Shown here piece by piece: positions 1-8,115 of a DNA stretch of 39,474 nucleotides. Under the pieces are notes generated by a model. It made no database searches. It saw only the letters and a list, made by a program, of their open reading frames with translations, and had not been told where the DNA came from. The position numbers and the translations under genes are program-made. This DNA is from Desulfobulbaceae bacterium UBA5611 (GTDB lineage Bacteria > Desulfobacterota > Desulfobulbia > Desulfobulbales > Desulfocapsaceae). The stretch is taken from contig DIKT01000064.1 in the NCBI GenBank assembly GCA_002424635.1, positions 1 to 39,474 of the forward strand. Direction: 5' to 3'. Numbering within the stretch: the first letter of the stretch is position 1; each line of letters opens with the position of its first letter.

Positions 1-83
1 CAGGAAAAAAATAATGCTGGGTTGGGAGGCCTGTCATTTATAAGTAAGACAGGAAAGATGGAGCTGCTTGTGTCCTTCGTCGT

Positions 84-114
84 CGTTCCCGGTCATGCTG
101 GCTGGCCGGGAACG
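84..114 (-). terminator. hairpin downstream of the multihaem cytochrome gene
   Basis: A perfect 9-bp inverted repeat (CGTTCCCGG / CCGGGAACG) with a 13-nt loop starts 14 bases after the cytochrome stop codon. There is no T-run after it, so it is either a factor-dependent terminator or a 3' mRNA stabiliser. Confidence 0.4.
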
Positions 115-128
115 GCTTAGAAGACTGG

Positions 129-1451
129 TTATTTAACGGTTACAGTTTTCTTTTGTTCAGTCAGCAGGAATTTGCCCTTGCCTTCCTCTTCCTGGGTCAG
201 ATCGCCACCGGCCGGCATGTGCCACAGTTTCACGGTGATATCCATGGATTTATTCGGGACATCACGAATTTTACTTCCTTCCTGGCCGCTATCTGTATAA
301 GGAAATTTGATCTCAAAGGTCTCATGTTTGGTTTGCCCCGGTTGGATACTGGTATCCCGGAGCATCCCGGATTTCCGGTGCGGGCCGTAAACCATCTTGT
401 CGCCCTTGCCATAGCCGGGTGATTGCGGCATGTAGATCTTCTGCTCGCTGAATATCTCTTTACCATCGGTGCTTTTGGCAGTCACTTCCAGGACCGCTCG
501 GTTGGGGCTGGGTCAGCCGTCCGGTATGCGATGACCGGCCTTACCGGTGATATCCACCTTGACCACAGCAGTAGGGATGGAGTCGCCGGCTTTAGGCAGG
601 AAATAATAGCCATGGGCATCAACCGTCATCTCCACCGCTCGTGAAGCCGAACTGGCCGAGCGGTAGCCGGGCATGAAATGGCCGACATTGTCTTGATGCA
701 TATGGCATTCCTGGCAGGTCTGCGAGCCGCCGGAAGGAATATAAGAGTGGAGATAACTGCCATAGAGGGTTGCACATTGCGTTGGTTCCGGCAGATCAAA
801 ATTGGGTCCCAGGCCATGACACTGACCGCAGATGATGGATTCGGTCATGATGGGGCTTTTTTTCATGGAAGTGAACTTTTTATCCTCATGAGGGCCGTCG
901 GTACTGCCATAAATAACGTTGGGTTCAACTTCGCCATCAACCCACTTGTGCGTAATGGCCTTTAAGTTATGACAGACGATGCAGTTGATGCCAACTTGAC
1001 TTACTTTAGCAATGGCAGCTTGTTTTTTCGTATCATCACCGGCCTTGCCGGCGGCTAGGAAATCCAGGGCTGCCTGGGCAATTTCCTGGGCGACTTCGTC
1101 GGTGGCATACTTAAGCTGCGGGAGATGACACTTGGCGCAACTCATCATGTGTTCAACGGTGATATCCTTGACGTTCTTGACCCCTGATTTCCCCCATTCC
1201 TTCATCATGCCATCCTGTACGGTAGTGGCGATGGTGGCCAGGGTGCGAGGCGAACCTACCAGGGATGTTGCATGATAAGATTTGGCCCATTCTTCATGAA
1301 TCTTGGTGTGGCAGTCCTTGCAGGAAGAAACATCGAACATAGTTGCCAGTTCATCCAGGGTTTTCGCTTTTTCCGTGTCCTGGGCCGCCGCCGGCAGTGC
1401 GGCAGCGCTCACAGCCATCAACGCTGAAACAACAGTTTTTGCAATTTTCAT
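129..1451 (-). CDS. five-haem c-type cytochrome, candidate selenoprotein (in-frame TGA)
   Basis: Periplasmic or surface electron-transfer cytochrome. The start ATG has a good ribosome site (GGGAGG, 8 bases upstream). Residues 1-23 form a signal peptide ending in an A-A-A cleavage site. Five CxxCH haem motifs lie at residues 44-48, 105-109, 157-161, 208-212 and 246-250. A haem-free C-terminal region begins near residue 285. The frame meets a TGA at 513-515 (codon 313) inside GHRIPDG-TGA-PSPNRAVLEV and then stays open in the same frame to a TAA at 129-131, giving 440 residues in all. The sequence on both sides reads as one domain with no frame change, so selenocysteine (or a Cys-to-TGA mutation) fits better than a true stop. 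From memory, Desulfobacterota have multihaem cytochrome (seleno)proteins named ExtKL in selenite/tellurite-reduction loci; this may be a relative, but I cannot confirm it. If the TGA is a real stop, the product is a 312-residue cytochrome that keeps all five haems. Confidence 0.75.
478..511 (-). promoter_or_regulatory. candidate bacterial SECIS region after the in-frame TGA
   Basis: Two alternative hairpins can form directly 3' of the TGA on the mRNA. One pairs CCAG with CUGG (bases 2-5 and 22-25 after the TGA) and ACC with GGU, with a GAGC loop. The other is a 6-bp stem GCGGUC/GACUGC with one G-U pair and an 8-nt loop CUGGAAGU beginning 22 bases after the TGA. Position and loop Gs are broadly as expected for bacterial SECIS elements, but the stems are short and I could not compute folding energies. 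Confidence 0.4.
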
Positions 1452-1561
1452 AAGAAAACCTCCCTCGGTTATTTCCCATGCCTTAAGTCATCCACTGTCT
1501 TCTCTTATTACGGTGCCGTGTTGTTCAGCTGTCACCTCCTTTGTTGATGGTTATGATTAAT

Positions 1562-1657
1562 GGGTCTTGAACAATGAGGATTTTCGTTCAAAATCAAGGC
1601 ATATGATAGAGGATCACGCCGAGTTTGGGCGAAAAAATACCATTTCTCAAGGTACCC
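1562..1657 (+). repeat. shortened copy of the 143-bp palindromic-ended element (copy C)
   Basis: This 96-bp copy carries the same left end (GGGTCTTGA, then TTCAAAATCAAGGC) and right end (CACGCCGAGTTTGGGC, then TCAAGGTACCC) as the elements at 17834 and 20202. It has lost about 45 bp from the middle and has several mismatches, so it is an old, internally deleted copy. It lies between the cytochrome start and the aldolase 3' end. The rest of the 453-bp gap 1452-1904 holds no convincing gene. Confidence 0.75.
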
Positions 1658-1841
1658 AAATGTCCTTAAAAGGATATTGAAGGACTCATCTATATAAAAA
1701 ATTATACGGTCCATCCTCTTTTTGTTCAAGGTATCCTGTGTGTTATTATCTGGAGCGGAGGCAAATTGTGAATTGGCAGGACAAAATACTGATAATCCTG
1801 AAGTTGAATTGCTCTTATTTAGAAGCCGTTACGGACATAAC

Positions 1842-1878
1842 ATGGCTATTTCTAGCGATTTCGCTAAGCAATGGCCAT
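1842..1878 (-). terminator. stem-loop downstream of the aldolase/dehydrogenase gene
   Basis: An outer stem ATGGC/GCCAT encloses an inner perfect repeat TAGCGA-TT-TCGCTA. It sits 27 bases past the stop of the gene at 1905-4016. It lacks a clear T-run and is a possible transcript end for the pilT-to-aldolase unit. Confidence 0.3.
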
Positions 1879-1904
1879 ATCATTTTTACAGCGGCAGAGA
1901 GCTG

Positions 1905-4016
1905 TTAACGGGGAAAAGCGCCGGCTACCCCCCCGTCTACCGGTAGAGTAGCGCCGGTTGTCGGGGTGAGACCGGAGGCGAAAAAGACTACGGCGTTGCC
2001 AACATGATCAGCCAGCACCTCGGTCTTGAGGAGATTACGGTTGCGGTAGTATTCTTTCAACCCTTGTGGATCCAGATTGCGCGAACGCATGCGATCCGGG
2101 CCGACCACATCCCAGAGCCCTGATGAGATGCCGTGATCATCAAAGATACCATCGGCATTGATCATATTGACCCGGGCGCCGATCTCGGCCAGTTCGAGGG
2201 CGGCGATCTTACCTATTTGGTGAGCCCCTGCCTTGGAGGCTGAATAAGCGCCAAAGGCGGCCCCGGGGGCAAAGACATTTTTGGAACTGTTAATGATGAT
2301 CTGGGCGGGAATATGGCCGGTGCGGGCCTGGCGTTTAAAGATGGGGATAGCGGCTTTAATTACCTGAAAAACCCCTACCAGATTGACATCCAGAACTTTT
2401 CTGAAGGCTGCTTCATCAAGATCAGCCAGCGGAGCCACATGGGCCAGACCGGCATTGGGGACCAGGATATCCAGGCCGCCACAGGCCAGGATGATCTCTT
2501 GCAGGCCTTGGCGCACCGAGCAGCTGTCGGTCACATCCATCGTGATGCCGCTGATGAGAGCCGGATTAAATTCCCGGGCCAGCAGCTCGCAGACCCTTTG
2601 CAGGCGCACTTGATCAATGTCAGAGAGAAAGACCCGGGCTCCGGCGGCCAGCAGTTTACGGCCGATGCCGCAGGCAATGGCCCCGCCGCCCCCGGTGACC
2701 AGGGCGCTCTGTCCGGCCAGCGGCAGGTGAGCGCCTTTATGCAGTTTGGCCTGTTCCAGGCTCCAGTACTCCATATCAAAGATATGTTCGGCCGCCAGCT
2801 CCTGATAAGGGGCGATAGCTGCCCCCCGCGCCTTGGCCAGCAGGGTATGTTCGGCAATATCGGCGGCCATGCGGGCTGCTTTGTCGGTGACCCCGGCCGT
2901 GACTATGCCTAATCCCGGCATCAGGATTACCCGTGGCTTGGCATCCAGCATGGTGCGTTGCACCTGTCTGGTCGTGACCTGAACCTGAAAATTATTGCTA
3001 TAGTTCTGTTCATAGACGGCCATGGCCGCAGTGATAGCCTGGGCCGCCTGCTCCTGATCATGGCCTTGCAGGGCAAGCCACAGCGGATAATTCTTGGTGC
3101 GGATCACATGATCCGGCGTGAGAACACCGGTGTTGCCATACAGGGCGCCGGCATCATCGCGGTCCAGGCAGCGCCGGATGGCGTCACTCTGGCGCCAATG
3201 GAGCAGAAAAGGCGGTATGTGGCCGGGTACGCCCGGATCAATGGTCAGGGCCCCACGCAGCAGCGGCAGGATCATGGCGGCGTCGAGCTGACGCTCAGCA
3301 GTGACGGCTGAGGGCGGTTCCGGCGCCGGTTGGTGGTCCGCAATATATTCCTCCGCCAGGGTGACGTAATGAATCATGCGACTGTAGGCCACCTCTGCCT
3401 CCTCAGCAAAGGTGAATATGCCATGGTTGCGCAGGATGATAGCCTCCAGGTCAGGCTGGTTTTCAAAACACTCAGCCAGCGCCTTCGCCAGCGGAAAGCC
3501 CGGCATGATCCAGGGGAGGATGGCGATCTTGGCGCCCAGGATACGGTGCAGCCGTTGTTCCGGCGCTGCCATATTGGTCAGGGTCACGATGGCATCGGCA
3601 TGGGTGTGGTCGATATGGCGGTGGGGGAGAAAGGCATGGACCAGTGTCTCAATTGAGGGGCTGGGCGCTGTGCTGTCCAGCATGTGGGTCTGGAACTGGT
3701 TGACCATCTCTTCATCACTGAGCGTCTCCAAGGCGCGCAGCCGTCGCAGATAACCAAGATCGAGGGCCGGGAAGCCTTGCGGTTCAATGGTGGCCAGATC
3801 CCAGCCGCTGCCTTTAATGAAGAGCGCCTCCATGGTGTCGCCCAGCAGCGTGGTTACCCGGGCCTTGACCGAGGTGTTGCCGCCGCCATGCAGGACCAGG
3901 GATGGTTCCCGGCCAATCAGCCGGGAAGTATAGACCCGTAATGCCAGCTCCGGGTGATAATCGGGATAGCTGTTACTGAACTCCCGGGCGTCGGTGCTGT
4001 TGTATTGATTTTTCAT
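1905..4016 (-). CDS. bifunctional class II aldolase / short-chain dehydrogenase
   Basis: A 703-residue two-domain cytoplasmic enzyme. The N-terminal half (about residues 20-240) is a class II aldolase domain with a phosphate-binding type stretch (GGGNTSVK, near 44) and metal-binding histidines in HRHIDHTHA (132-139). The C-terminal part (about 425-703) is a short-chain dehydrogenase with the nucleotide motif TGGGGAIACGIG and the catalytic YSASK. Proteins of this architecture are annotated as bifunctional aldolase/SDR; characterised relatives act on rhamnulose-1-phosphate and lactaldehyde. The substrate here is unknown, and no kinase, isomerase or sugar transporter is adjacent, so a dedicated rhamnose pathway is not supported. 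It is the last gene of a same-strand run, 31 bases after the zinc-ribbon gene. No strong ribosome site is visible before the ATG. Confidence 0.88.
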   Translation of the reverse strand: MKNQYNSTDAREFSNSYPDYHPELALRVYTSRLIGREPSLVLHGGGNTSVKARVTTLLGDTMEALFIKGSGWDLATIEPQGFPALDLGYLRRLRALETLSDEEMVNQFQTHMLDSTAPSPSIETLVHAFLPHRHIDHTHADAIVTLTNMAAPEQRLHRILGAKIAILPWIMPGFPLAKALAECFENQPDLEAIILRNHGIFTFAEEAEVAYSRMIHYVTLAEEYIADHQPAPEPPSAVTAERQLDAAMILPLLRGALTIDPGVPGHIPPFLLHWRQSDAIRRCLDRDDAGALYGNTGVLTPDHVIRTKNYPLWLALQGHDQEQAAQAITAAMAVYEQNYSNNFQVQVTTRQVQRTMLDAKPRVILMPGLGIVTAGVTDKAARMAADIAEHTLLAKARGAAIAPYQELAAEHIFDMEYWSLEQAKLHKGAHLPLAGQSALVTGGGGAIACGIGRKLLAAGARVFLSDIDQVRLQRVCELLAREFNPALISGITMDVTDSCSVRQGLQEIILACGGLDILVPNAGLAHVAPLADLDEAAFRKVLDVNLVGVFQVIKAAIPIFKRQARTGHIPAQIIINSSKNVFAPGAAFGAYSASKAGAHQIGKIAALELAEIGARVNMINADGIFDDHGISSGLWDVVGPDRMRSRNLDPQGLKEYYRNRNLLKTEVLADHVGNAVVFFASGLTPTTGATLPVDGGVAGAFPR

Positions 4017-4047
4017 TGGCTTGGTCTTGCTGGTTAAGCAGTTCTAT

Positions 4048-4773
4048 TTAATGGCCCCGGGATTCTCGGTCGCGGGCATTCATCTCCTGCATGATCGCCC
4101 CGAACATGGCTTCATATTGTGGGATGGTCTTGCGGAGAATGAGCGGCAGTTGCGGCAGATCCTTGTCATTGACCACGAGATTAGCCGAATAGGCCAGGGC
4201 CTGCAGGTCGTAAAGGGTATGAAACTGAGGACCGGTGAGGATATAAAATATATAACGCCGCTTGTTCATATGCATGGCGCCCATGAATTGATGAAAAGGG
4301 CCATTCTCGAAATCGGAGCCTTCAAATTGCGAATGAAGGATTACGCTGGCATAACTGACAAATTGCATCTTTTCTATCGCTTCTTCGGCGGAGAGAACGA
4401 TAGAAGGTTGGTAGCCAAAGGTTTCCATGGCCTCGGCTATCAGGTGTGAGTCGGGAGATTCAGGCATCAGGATGAGAATTTGCGGCACGTCTTCGATTAT
4501 TGCTTCGTCATCAGTGGATGAAGTTGCGTCCAGGCCGGAATGATCAGGTGGAGGAGGTGGTGTTACCTGACGCCTAGCCGGCTGCGGCGGTGGCGCGGCC
4601 GCCGGTTCCTCGGGAGTTTCCGCAGCCAGCATTTTGGTGTCAAGCAGGATCGCTCCTCCACATTGAGGACAGCTGATCCGGAGCGATTTTTCCGGGCTGA
4701 GCAGGCGCAGATTTTCTTCTATCTTGGCACTGAGCTTGAGTTTTTTTTGACAATGGGGGCAGGTGGCGATCAT
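4048..4773 (-). CDS. zinc-ribbon protein with a degenerate receiver-like domain
   Basis: A 241-residue protein. Residues 1-40 form a zinc ribbon (CPHC at 5-8, then CPQCG near 35-39) like the MJ0042-type motif. A Pro/Ala-rich linker follows at about 50-95. A roughly 130-residue region then has the alternating strand/helix pattern of a response-regulator receiver. The expected phosphorylated Asp after the third strand is missing (the segment reads VILHSQFEG), and the N-terminal acidic pair is not evident, so it is probably a pseudo-receiver. It lies directly downstream of the pilT-like gene on the same strand, which suggests a link to pilus motility control. The function is otherwise unknown. 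Confidence 0.7.
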   Translation of the reverse strand: MIATCPHCQKKLKLSAKIEENLRLLSPEKSLRISCPQCGGAILLDTKMLAAETPEEPAAAPPPQPARRQVTPPPPPDHSGLDATSSTDDEAIIEDVPQILILMPESPDSHLIAEAMETFGYQPSIVLSAEEAIEKMQFVSYASVILHSQFEGSDFENGPFHQFMGAMHMNKRRYIFYILTGPQFHTLYDLQALAYSANLVVNDKDLPQLPLILRKTIPQYEAMFGAIMQEMNARDRESRGH

Positions 4774-4882
4774 ATCCTCATCTCTTTTCCTGTTTGTTTA
4801 TAGGCCCAGTCATGTTGAGGACCCTTGCGGCTCCTGAGCCGTGTTCGACATTTCAGCCCTGCTGTTTGAGGCGGGTACTATC

Positions 4883-6055
4883 CTACCAGCGCTGATCCCG
4901 TTCGTCCTCTTCCATGGCCAGCCCGGAGAGCGTCGAGGTGGCCTCGCCGCGGGCGGCCTTGAGGGTGTCCAGTTTTCTGGCCACCTCGGTCCGCTTGGTG
5001 CAATAAGACATGGCGGTTTTCTCGGTGATCAGACCCTGGTCAAAGAGCTCCACGATATGTTGATCAAAGGTGCGCATGCCGCCGGCCGATCCGGCTTCAA
5101 TGACCTTATAAAAGGTTTTATCATCGCCTCGCTCACCGTTCATAATAAGATCTTTGGTCCGCAACCCGGTAGAAAGAATCTCGATAGCAGCTATCCGTCC
5201 TTGACTGACCTTGGGTAATAAGCGCTGACCGACTACCCAGCGCAAGGTATCAACCAGACGGTTGCGGATCTGCGGTTGTTCTTCCTGTTCATAAAAACCG
5301 AGGATTCGGTTGATGGCCTGACCGGCATCAATGGTATGCAGGGTGGAGAAAACAAGATGGCCGGTCTCGGCGGCGGCAATGGCTGTTTCCAGGGTTTCCC
5401 GGTCGCGCATCTCGCCCACCAGGATGACTTTAGGGGCCTGACGCAAGGCAGCGCGGATACCGGTGGCAAAGCTGTCAAAATCCTTGCCCAGCTCCCGCTG
5501 ATTGAAGGTCGCCTTGATATGCGGATGAACATACTCGATGGGATCTTCCAAAGTGATGACATGGACCTGCCGTTCCTGGTTGATCTGATGCAGCAAAGCG
5601 GCCAGGGAAGTAGTTTTACCGCTGCCGGTGGCGCCGGTAAACAGGACCAGACCATTTTTTTCCTGGGCGATTTTATGAAAGACCGCCGGAAATTCCATCC
5701 CGGCAATGGTCGGAATGTTGGTTTCCAGTTTTCGCAGAATAATGGAATAGCAACCTTTCTGGGAAAAGATATTAACCCGGAACCGGGCTTCATCTCCCAG
5801 CGAATAGGATAGATCGCAGGAACCGGAATGCAGCAATTCGGAGAGCAACCGTTTGTCGCTGCCAATCATATTGAGGGCAAAGACCTCAGTCTGGAAAGGA
5901 GTCAGCTTGTGGACCGGCGGCAGGACCTGCACCGGCCTCAGCACACCGGCGGCCTCCACCTGCAAGGGTTTGCCCACCGTCAGGTTCAAATCGGAGATAT
6001 TATCATACGACCTGAGCATGGCGGTGATCCAGTAATCGATCTCTAATTGCTTCAT
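4883..6055 (-). CDS. pilT: PilT-type type IV pilus retraction ATPase
   Basis: A 390-residue hexameric secretion-family ATPase that powers pilus retraction at the inner membrane. The N-terminal region has the PilT-like DLNLTVGKPL segment. Walker A is GATGSGKTT, the Asp-box region is ITLEDPIEYVH, Walker B is VILVGEMRDRET and the His box is GHLVFSTLHT. The C-terminal region (about 300-390) is the variable PilT/PilU tail. I place the start at the ATG at 6055 because TTGGAG lies 6 bases upstream; an upstream in-frame TTG overlaps that site and is unlikely. No other pilus genes are in the window. PilU or another PilT paralogue cannot be excluded. The 205-bp gap to ilvD must hold divergent promoters for both genes. 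Confidence 0.9.
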   Translation of the reverse strand: MKQLEIDYWITAMLRSYDNISDLNLTVGKPLQVEAAGVLRPVQVLPPVHKLTPFQTEVFALNMIGSDKRLLSELLHSGSCDLSYSLGDEARFRVNIFSQKGCYSIILRKLETNIPTIAGMEFPAVFHKIAQEKNGLVLFTGATGSGKTTSLAALLHQINQERQVHVITLEDPIEYVHPHIKATFNQRELGKDFDSFATGIRAALRQAPKVILVGEMRDRETLETAIAAAETGHLVFSTLHTIDAGQAINRILGFYEQEEQPQIRNRLVDTLRWVVGQRLLPKVSQGRIAAIEILSTGLRTKDLIMNGERGDDKTFYKVIEAGSAGGMRTFDQHIVELFDQGLITEKTAMSYCTKRTEVARKLDTLKAARGEATSTLSGLAMEEDERDQRW

Positions 6056-6260
6056 GAGTATCTCCAAAAAAAAGGTATAATCGTCTTTCTTTTCATAGTA
6101 TATTGCACAGGAAATTCAATTGTTTTTAGGAGCCTTGGCAAAAAGAACATTTATCTGTCTGATATGGCCGAATCATTTGGCTATTATTTTTTATCACCCA
6201 GAAGACAGGGCTTGATCTTGGCCAGGGCTTATTGTGCTTCCTTTCTACCAGGTGACCCAG

Positions 6261-8108
6261 ATGGCAATTACCTTACGCAGCGCCACCACAACGCAAGGTC
6301 GGCGGATGGCCGGAGCCCGCAGTCTCTGGCGGGCCAATGGCATGACAGAACAGCAGTTCGGCCAGCCGATCATTGGCATCGTCAATTCCTTTACCCAGTT
6401 TGTGCCCGGTCATGTCCACCTCCATGATATCGGCCAGCAGATTAAAAAACAGATCGCCGAGCTTGGTTGCTTTGCCGCTGAATTCAATACCATTGCCGTT
6501 GATGACGGCATTGCCATGGGCCATGCCGGCATGCTCTATTCCCTGCCGTCCCGAGAATTGATTGCCGATAGTGTCGAATATATGTGCAACGCCCATACGG
6601 TGGATGCCATCATCTGCATCAGTAACTGTGATAAGATCACTCCCGGCATGTTGATGGCCGCCATGCGTCTTAATATCCCCGCTATTTTTGTCTCCGGCGG
6701 GCCCATGGAGGCCGGGGTGGATGGGGCTAAACGTTATGATCTGGTTGATGCCATGGTCATGGCCGCCGACCAGGCGGTCTCCGATGCCGAGGTCGAGGTG
6801 GTGGAACGCTGTGCCTGTCCCACCTGTGGCTCCTGTTCCGGCATGTTTACCGCGAATTCCATGAATTGCCTCAATGAGGCCCTGGGGCTGGCCCTCCCCG
6901 GTAATGGCACGGTGGTGGCAACTCATGGCAGCCGGACCACCCTGTTTGTCCGGGCTGCTGAGCGGATTGTCGAGATGGCCCGGGCCTGGTATGACCGCGA
7001 GGACGCCAGCGTCCTGCCGCGGTCTATTGCCAGCCGCGCCGCCTTCATGAATGCCATGACCCTCGATATCGCCATGGGGGGCTCGACCAATACGGTGCTC
7101 CATTTGCTGGCTATTGCCCATGCCGCCGAGGTGGATTTTGCGATGAAGGACATCGACGCCCTGTCCCGCCAGGTGCCTAATCTCTGCAAGGTTTCCCCTT
7201 CGTCGTCTTATCATATGGAGGATGTGAACCGGGCCGGCGGCATCATGGGTATTCTGGGCGAGCTGGCCCGGGGCGGACTGGTCGATACCACCGTGTCGCG
7301 GGTTGATTCCCCGACTTTGCACAAGACCCTGCAGGACTGGGATATTGCCGGCGGCACGGCAGGCGAGGCAGCCAGACAGCTTTATCTGAGCGCTCCAGCC
7401 TCGAGCGGCCGTAATCTGACGATGGGCTCGCAGACCACCATGTACGCCGCACCTGATCTTGATCGGAGCGCCGGCTGTATTCGCGATATCGCTCACAGTT
7501 ACAGCCAGGATGGCGGCCTGGCGGTCCTCTATGGCAATATCGCGGCCAAGGGCTGTATCGTCAAGACTGCCGGAGTTGATCCTTCCATCTTTAAATTTAC
7601 CGGCCAGGCCCGGGTCTTCTCCTCGCAGGAGGCGGCCTGTGACGCCATTCTCGACGGCCTGATTAAGGCGGGTGATGTCGTAATTATCCGCTATGAAGGA
7701 CCAAAAGGTGGACCGGGGATGCAGGAGATGCTCTATCCCACTTCTTATCTCAAGTCCGTGCATCTGGGCAAGGAATGCGCCTTGGTGACCGATGGCCGCT
7801 TCTCCGGCGGTACTTCTGGACTGTCAATCGGCCATGTTTCCCCAGAGGCCGCGGCCGGTGGGGCGATCGGTCTGGTCGCGGACGGCGATATCATCGAGAT
7901 TAATATTCCCGAGCGCAGCATCAATGTCATGCTGTCTCAGCAGGAACTGAGTAACAGACGGCAGCAAGAAGAGCAGAAAGGCAGTCAGGCCTTTAAACCG
8001 ACCGACCGTGTGCGCCAGGTATCAACGGCACTGAGGGCTTATGCCCTGTTTGCGGCCTCGGCAGATATGGGCGCGGTGCGGATCCTGCCGGACGAAGATA
8101 ACCAGTAA
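6261..8108 (+). CDS. ilvD: dihydroxy-acid dehydratase
   Basis: Converts 2,3-dihydroxy-isovalerate or 2,3-dihydroxy-3-methylvalerate to the 2-keto acid in valine and isoleucine synthesis. The 615-residue protein matches the long E. coli-type enzyme closely from RSATTT at the N-terminus to the final LRAYALFAASADMGAVR stretch. Iron-sulfur ligand motifs are NCDKITPGM (Cys123) and CPTCGSCSGMF (Cys186-192). The segment NSFTQFVPGHVHL has no cysteine where the plant-type [2Fe-2S] enzymes carry PCN, so an oxygen-labile [4Fe-4S] cluster is likely. The start is the ATG at 6261 with AGGTGA just upstream; a GTG 27 bases earlier is less likely. Many Desulfobacterota carry a shorter form, so this version may have been acquired; I did not test this by phylogeny. 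It converges with lysR at a 7-bp gap. Confidence 0.96.
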   Translation: MAITLRSATTTQGRRMAGARSLWRANGMTEQQFGQPIIGIVNSFTQFVPGHVHLHDIGQQIKKQIAELGCFAAEFNTIAVDDGIAMGHAGMLYSLPSRELIADSVEYMCNAHTVDAIICISNCDKITPGMLMAAMRLNIPAIFVSGGPMEAGVDGAKRYDLVDAMVMAADQAVSDAEVEVVERCACPTCGSCSGMFTANSMNCLNEALGLALPGNGTVVATHGSRTTLFVRAAERIVEMARAWYDREDASVLPRSIASRAAFMNAMTLDIAMGGSTNTVLHLLAIAHAAEVDFAMKDIDALSRQVPNLCKVSPSSSYHMEDVNRAGGIMGILGELARGGLVDTTVSRVDSPTLHKTLQDWDIAGGTAGEAARQLYLSAPASSGRNLTMGSQTTMYAAPDLDRSAGCIRDIAHSYSQDGGLAVLYGNIAAKGCIVKTAGVDPSIFKFTGQARVFSSQEAACDAILDGLIKAGDVVIIRYEGPKGGPGMQEMLYPTSYLKSVHLGKECALVTDGRFSGGTSGLSIGHVSPEAAAGGAIGLVADGDIIEINIPERSINVMLSQQELSNRRQQEEQKGSQAFKPTDRVRQVSTALRAYALFAASADMGAVRILPDEDNQ

Positions 8109-8115
8109 GACGGCA

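Noticed and set aside
129..485. A separate 118-residue gene after the cytochrome
   Set aside because: It is in the same frame as the cytochrome, has no ribosome site, and continues the same domain after the TGA.
1722..1946. A 74-codon open frame in the cytochrome/aldolase gap
   Set aside because: It has no ribosome site or recognisable motif, and it runs through a hairpin into the 3' end of the aldolase gene.
6273..7763. A 496-codon open frame on the minus strand
   Set aside because: It is antisense to ilvD, whose protein matches the known enzyme end to end; the long open antisense frame is a by-product of GC-rich codon use.
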